A stretch of DNA of 16,674 nucleotides from contig CALCRU010000036.1 of the NCBI GenBank assembly GCA_937894335.1, forward strand, positions 1 to 16,674, in the 5' to 3' direction. This stretch comes from an uncultured Treponema sp. GTDB taxonomy: Bacteria > Spirochaetota > Spirochaetia > Treponematales > Treponemataceae. The position numbers and the translations under genes were made by a program. Below the pieces are notes generated by a model. The model had not been told where the DNA came from. It saw only the letters and a list, made by a program, of their open reading frames with translations, and made no database searches. This document shows, piece after piece, positions 13,967-16,674 of the stretch (the first letter of the stretch is position 1; each line of letters opens with the position of its first letter).

Positions 13967-15277
13967 TCAGACTTTACTTACAGATTGATTCTTTGTATTT
14001 GGCTCGTGCAAAGATGACCAGTCTACCTTTCGTGTAAGGAACATAACGCATGCAAGTACGCAGAAGGCAAAGAGCGTTCCTATTAAGAAGGCATAGTCTT
14101 CAGATTTTAGCGAGAAGTAAAGATATGCATACAGAACCGCAAACAGCAGCATCATTGAGCCACCAATTTTTAGTTTTCCGGTGACAGAGGCAAGGTAAAT
14201 GCTTGTTAGCAGTGCCGAAGCAAAGGCTGCAATAAGATAAGATGCAGGAAATATCATGTGTTCGGAAAGGGCCAGTAGCAGTAAGAAAAAGATGACATTT
14301 GATGCGCCACTCAAAAGATAATGCACGGGGTGCAGTACAATATCTGCAAAAATTTCAAAGAGGAACATGACAATAAAGGGAACAATGATAAACAAAAATC
14401 CATATTTGTATGCTCGCTCAAGCTGTCTGTAAAGGTCAACCGGCTGAACCAAACGGAATCCAATTTGAGAACTTCTGTCTGCAAAGGGTATATTCCACTG
14501 GGCGGTAAATCCTTGGGAAGTAATTTCCCTTGTGTCGGGAAGATAATCAAAGTCAGTGAATCCGGGAGAAGCCCAGTCCGAGGTTAGGGTAAGTTTTGTT
14601 TCTTTTGAAACAGGGGTTATGCAGAATCGCTTTGCTCCCTTAAATTCAATCTGAGTTGAAAAAGTATTTTTGCCACGGGTAACGGCGCACTTGCTTCCAA
14701 TGACGGTGTAAGATATTTGCTCAGATTCCGACTGCATTACATCGCTTACAGTTTCTGTTCCGTTTACATTAAAGACCGGATGGGAACACAAATTCTTCTG
14801 CCTTGTGTCTAGAATGATTTCTGCCTGGTCAAAGTAGTATTCGTATTCGTCATTGCCTTTGTAATTGTTTTCGTAAGGAACTGTGAATGTGGCGCTAAGG
14901 TTAAGAGTTCCCGTGTAAACTGGTGAAGAATAAATGCCAAGAGGTCGCATCTGTGTTTTTATGTCGGCATCAAGGACTGATTTTTCTGCATATACGGTAA
15001 CATATTCTTTTGTTTGAATTTTTTCGAGTATGTTTTTCCCGTCTATGAAGGTTTCCATGTAACAGGTGTGCATTACGGGAATTATGATGTAAGGACCTTC
15101 CAGAGAAAACTGTCCGCCTGCCGAGTCATTTATCTGCTCTACTGCATCGTTGTAAGTGTACTCGCGGTCGTTCAGTTTTAACTTCATGCAGAAAAGTCCT
15201 ACAAGAAGTGCTGCAAATACTAAAGCAATAAAAATAAGTTTTATTCCAATTCCAGAAAATTTTTTTGGTTCAATCAT
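13967..15277 (-). CDS. creD: Inner membrane protein CreD
   Basis: 436 residues. The CreD family is an inner membrane protein controlled by the CreBC two-component system and linked to envelope integrity and beta-lactam or colicin tolerance in other bacteria; its molecular function is unknown. Topology: one N-terminal membrane helix (13-32), a large extracytoplasmic beta-rich domain (about 40-288), then about five or six helices (292-312, 320-340, 343-363, 372-390, 394-414). Family hallmarks are visible: RPLGIYSSPVYTGTLNLSATF at 111-131 and GFRLVQPVDLYRQLERAYKYG at 273-293, with SEH at 338-340. GGAGG (complement of 15284-15288) sets the start. The kinase gene lies 69 nt upstream on the same strand, with a tandem repeat in between. 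Confidence 0.93.
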   Translation of the reverse strand: MIEPKKFSGIGIKLIFIALVFAALLVGLFCMKLKLNDREYTYNDAVEQINDSAGGQFSLEGPYIIIPVMHTCYMETFIDGKNILEKIQTKEYVTVYAEKSVLDADIKTQMRPLGIYSSPVYTGTLNLSATFTVPYENNYKGNDEYEYYFDQAEIILDTRQKNLCSHPVFNVNGTETVSDVMQSESEQISYTVIGSKCAVTRGKNTFSTQIEFKGAKRFCITPVSKETKLTLTSDWASPGFTDFDYLPDTREITSQGFTAQWNIPFADRSSQIGFRLVQPVDLYRQLERAYKYGFLFIIVPFIVMFLFEIFADIVLHPVHYLLSGASNVIFFLLLLALSEHMIFPASYLIAAFASALLTSIYLASVTGKLKIGGSMMLLFAVLYAYLYFSLKSEDYAFLIGTLFAFCVLACVMFLTRKVDWSSLHEPNTKNQSVSKV

Positions 15278-15318
15278 GTGAATCCTCCATTAGTGTTGTG
15301 ATGTTATGCTAACAGAAG

Positions 15319-15338
15319 ATTGTGGCAGAATTGTGTCA
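15319..15338 (-). promoter_or_regulatory. Tandem 11-bp-period direct repeat in front of creD
   Basis: ATTGTGGCA (15319-15327) and ATTGTGTCA (15330-15338), on the + strand, match in eight of nine bases and start exactly 11 bp apart. This spacing is typical of binding sites for OmpR/PhoB-type response regulators, which bind direct repeats. On the - strand the second copy includes a TTGACA-like -35 (15339-15334), while a TAGCAT (15311-15306) is a plausible weak -10, so an activator would sit over the -35 region. The E. coli Cre tag also has an 11-bp period, but a different sequence. Confidence 0.5.
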
Positions 15339-15346
15339 AAAAAGTG

Positions 15347-16674
15347 TTATTTTAGAGAAAGCATCACTTCAAACTTTGCGCCACCCAGTTGTGCATCGCG
15401 ACTGACGGTTATTGTTCCCTCGTAAGCATCTACAATGGCTTTTACAATTGAAAGACCTAAGCCTGTATGTGCATGTGAACTTTCTTCGCTGTTTGTTCTT
15501 GTTGAATAAAAACGGTTAAATATTTTTTTACTTTCACTTTCGCTTATGCCAGGACCGTTGTCGCTAACCGTTAGAAAAAGTTTTGTCTGCTTTTTCGTTT
15601 CAATGTTTGCGCTTACATAAACTTGTGTTGCAAAACTTGCTGCGTTTTCTAAAAGATTCGAAAGTAGACGATCAAAAAGTTCTCCATTTAGTTTTGCAGT
15701 TTTTGTTTGTGAAAGTTCAGTTGTTATGCAACACTGAGGATATGCTTTTTGCACACGAGCGCTTACATTTTGAATGAATGTCTGTACATCTATTTCTTCT
15801 TGAAGTTCTTGCTCAATGCCACCGTCTATGCGCGAGATTCTGCGTACTCCCGTTAGCAGTGACTGTAAATGAGTAACTTCATCAAGTATTGCATCTGTAA
15901 ACTGTTTATGTTCTTGTTGACTAATTGAAGTGTCTTGCAATAATTCTGCAGAAGAACGAATTGCTGCAAGGGGATTTTTAAACTCGTGGGAAACATCTGC
16001 ACTAAAGGCTTCGGTGTAGCGGATGCGCGCATTTAGTTTTTTTATAAGCTGAGTAAATGAACGCGAAAGGTCTCCTACTTCATCGTGTCGTTTTGCACCT
16101 GTAAAGTCTGTAGAAACAATGTGACCGTTTTTGTCTGCACAGCGAACAGTTTGTCGGGAAAGTTTTTTAAGGGGTCTGCTTATTCGCAATGCAAGGAATG
16201 TTGCAATTAATGCTACTGCTAAAAGTGACCACAAAAAAACTTTCCCTAAATCAACTCTAAGTTCGTATAAGTTTTGCAATATGCGGTAGGTTGAGCGACT
16301 TACCAGAACGACGCCCGTAACTCCATCCCTTCCCATAACTGGAACTGCGGAATAAAGCGTAACAGAAACCTGTCCGCCTGAAGAAATGCGTGTTGCCGAA
16401 CCGTAGCGACCTTCCAGTGCTGCCTTAATTTCTGAGCCATCGTATATGTGCTTTCCAGAATAGTAATCTGCTGTACTGTAACTTGCCGTTGGAGGTCTTA
16501 GCTTTCTGTAAATGCGGACGGGAATTGAAAACAGCCGATAAATGAATGACTCATCCGCCTGAACAGTATTTTGCGTACTGTTACTTTCTTCCTCTTCTTC
16601 AACTTCTGTCTTGGGAACAAAAGCTAGGGAAACACTGATTAATTCCCCGCAAAAAACAGGAAATCTGTGGTATA
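15347..16674 (-). CDS. creC: CreC-like sensor histidine kinase (5' end outside the window)
   Basis: The reading frame stays open to the window edge, so the start is missing; 441 codons and a stop are visible. The ATG at 16336 is internal: the frame continues upstream without a stop. In order there are an extracytoplasmic sensing segment (with a run of five acidic residues and an ALEGRYGSA region like that of CreC), a membrane helix (around 16238-16181), a HAMP domain, the dimerisation/phospho-acceptor box SADVSHEFKNPL with His encoded at 15988-15986, the N box LLSNLLENA, DNGPG and GLGLSI of the ATPase domain. It phosphorylates a response regulator not in the window, expected upstream. The name rests on its place next to creD and is tentative; the kinase call is firm. 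Confidence 0.85.
   Translation of the reverse strand, partial: YHRFPVFCGELISVSLAFVPKTEVEEEEESNSTQNTVQADESFIYRLFSIPVRIYRKLRPPTASYSTADYYSGKHIYDGSEIKAALEGRYGSATRISSGGQVSVTLYSAVPVMGRDGVTGVVLVSRSTYRILQNLYELRVDLGKVFLWSLLAVALIATFLALRISRPLKKLSRQTVRCADKNGHIVSTDFTGAKRHDEVGDLSRSFTQLIKKLNARIRYTEAFSADVSHEFKNPLAAIRSSAELLQDTSISQQEHKQFTDAILDEVTHLQSLLTGVRRISRIDGGIEQELQEEIDVQTFIQNVSARVQKAYPQCCITTELSQTKTAKLNGELFDRLLSNLLENAASFATQVYVSANIETKKQTKLFLTVSDNGPGISESESKKIFNRFYSTRTNSEESSHAHTGLGLSIVKAIVDAYEGTITVSRDAQLGGAKFEVMLSLK

Overview
The window reads as an ordinary chromosomal stretch from a spirochaete, most likely a gut- or rumen-type Treponema. The hints are moderate G+C by eye, relaxed spirochaete-style lipoprotein boxes (LTG-C, FTS-C), a CUT1 sugar-uptake operon with no ATPase of its own, and an anaerobe-type NAD-dependent dihydroorotate dehydrogenase. 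No 16S, tRNA, mobile element or CRISPR array is visible, so the assignment is an inference. Genes are densely packed on both strands in short operons.

Layout. (1) 123-1975, + strand: a consensus promoter, a beta-CASP metallo-beta-lactamase-fold ribonuclease candidate and slyX. (2) 1991-3355, - strand: an NlpC/P60 cell-wall hydrolase and a downstream lipoprotein of unknown function, convergent with slyX. (3) 3499-4200, +: a YhhQ-family queuosine-precursor transporter behind a leader that can form competing hairpins. (4) 4300-8171, +: a sugar ABC importer (lipoprotein binding protein, two permeases). It has a promoter with an upstream palindrome, a terminator after the first gene, and a ~390-nt 3' region of imperfect structured repeats ending in a second terminator. 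(5) 8212-10880, +: a long-chain acyl-CoA synthetase-like enzyme coupled to an alpha/beta-hydrolase esterase. (6) 10908-13636, +: pyrF and a pyrK-pyrD fusion for the last steps of UMP synthesis. (7) 13633 to the window end, -: a CreC-like sensor kinase (cut by the window edge), creD, and a small acidic protein with its own promoter.

How they work together. The sugar importer probably relies on a shared MsmK/UgpC-type ATPase encoded elsewhere. PyrF and PyrKD together turn dihydroorotate into orotate and OMP into UMP; the intervening PyrE is not here. CreC and CreD form an envelope-stress signalling set, and a tandem 11-bp-period repeat in front of creD looks like a response-regulator site.

The two most notable observations are non-coding. 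First, three genes (nlpC, pyrF and the 96-aa gene at 13923) have promoter -10 boxes exactly 6 nt before the ATG and no Shine-Dalgarno sequence, so they appear to make leaderless mRNAs, while other genes here have good ribosome sites. Second, the region after the sugar permease holds a duplicated two-hairpin element of about 100 bp whose stems carry compensatory base changes, which argues for selection on RNA (or cruciform) structure.
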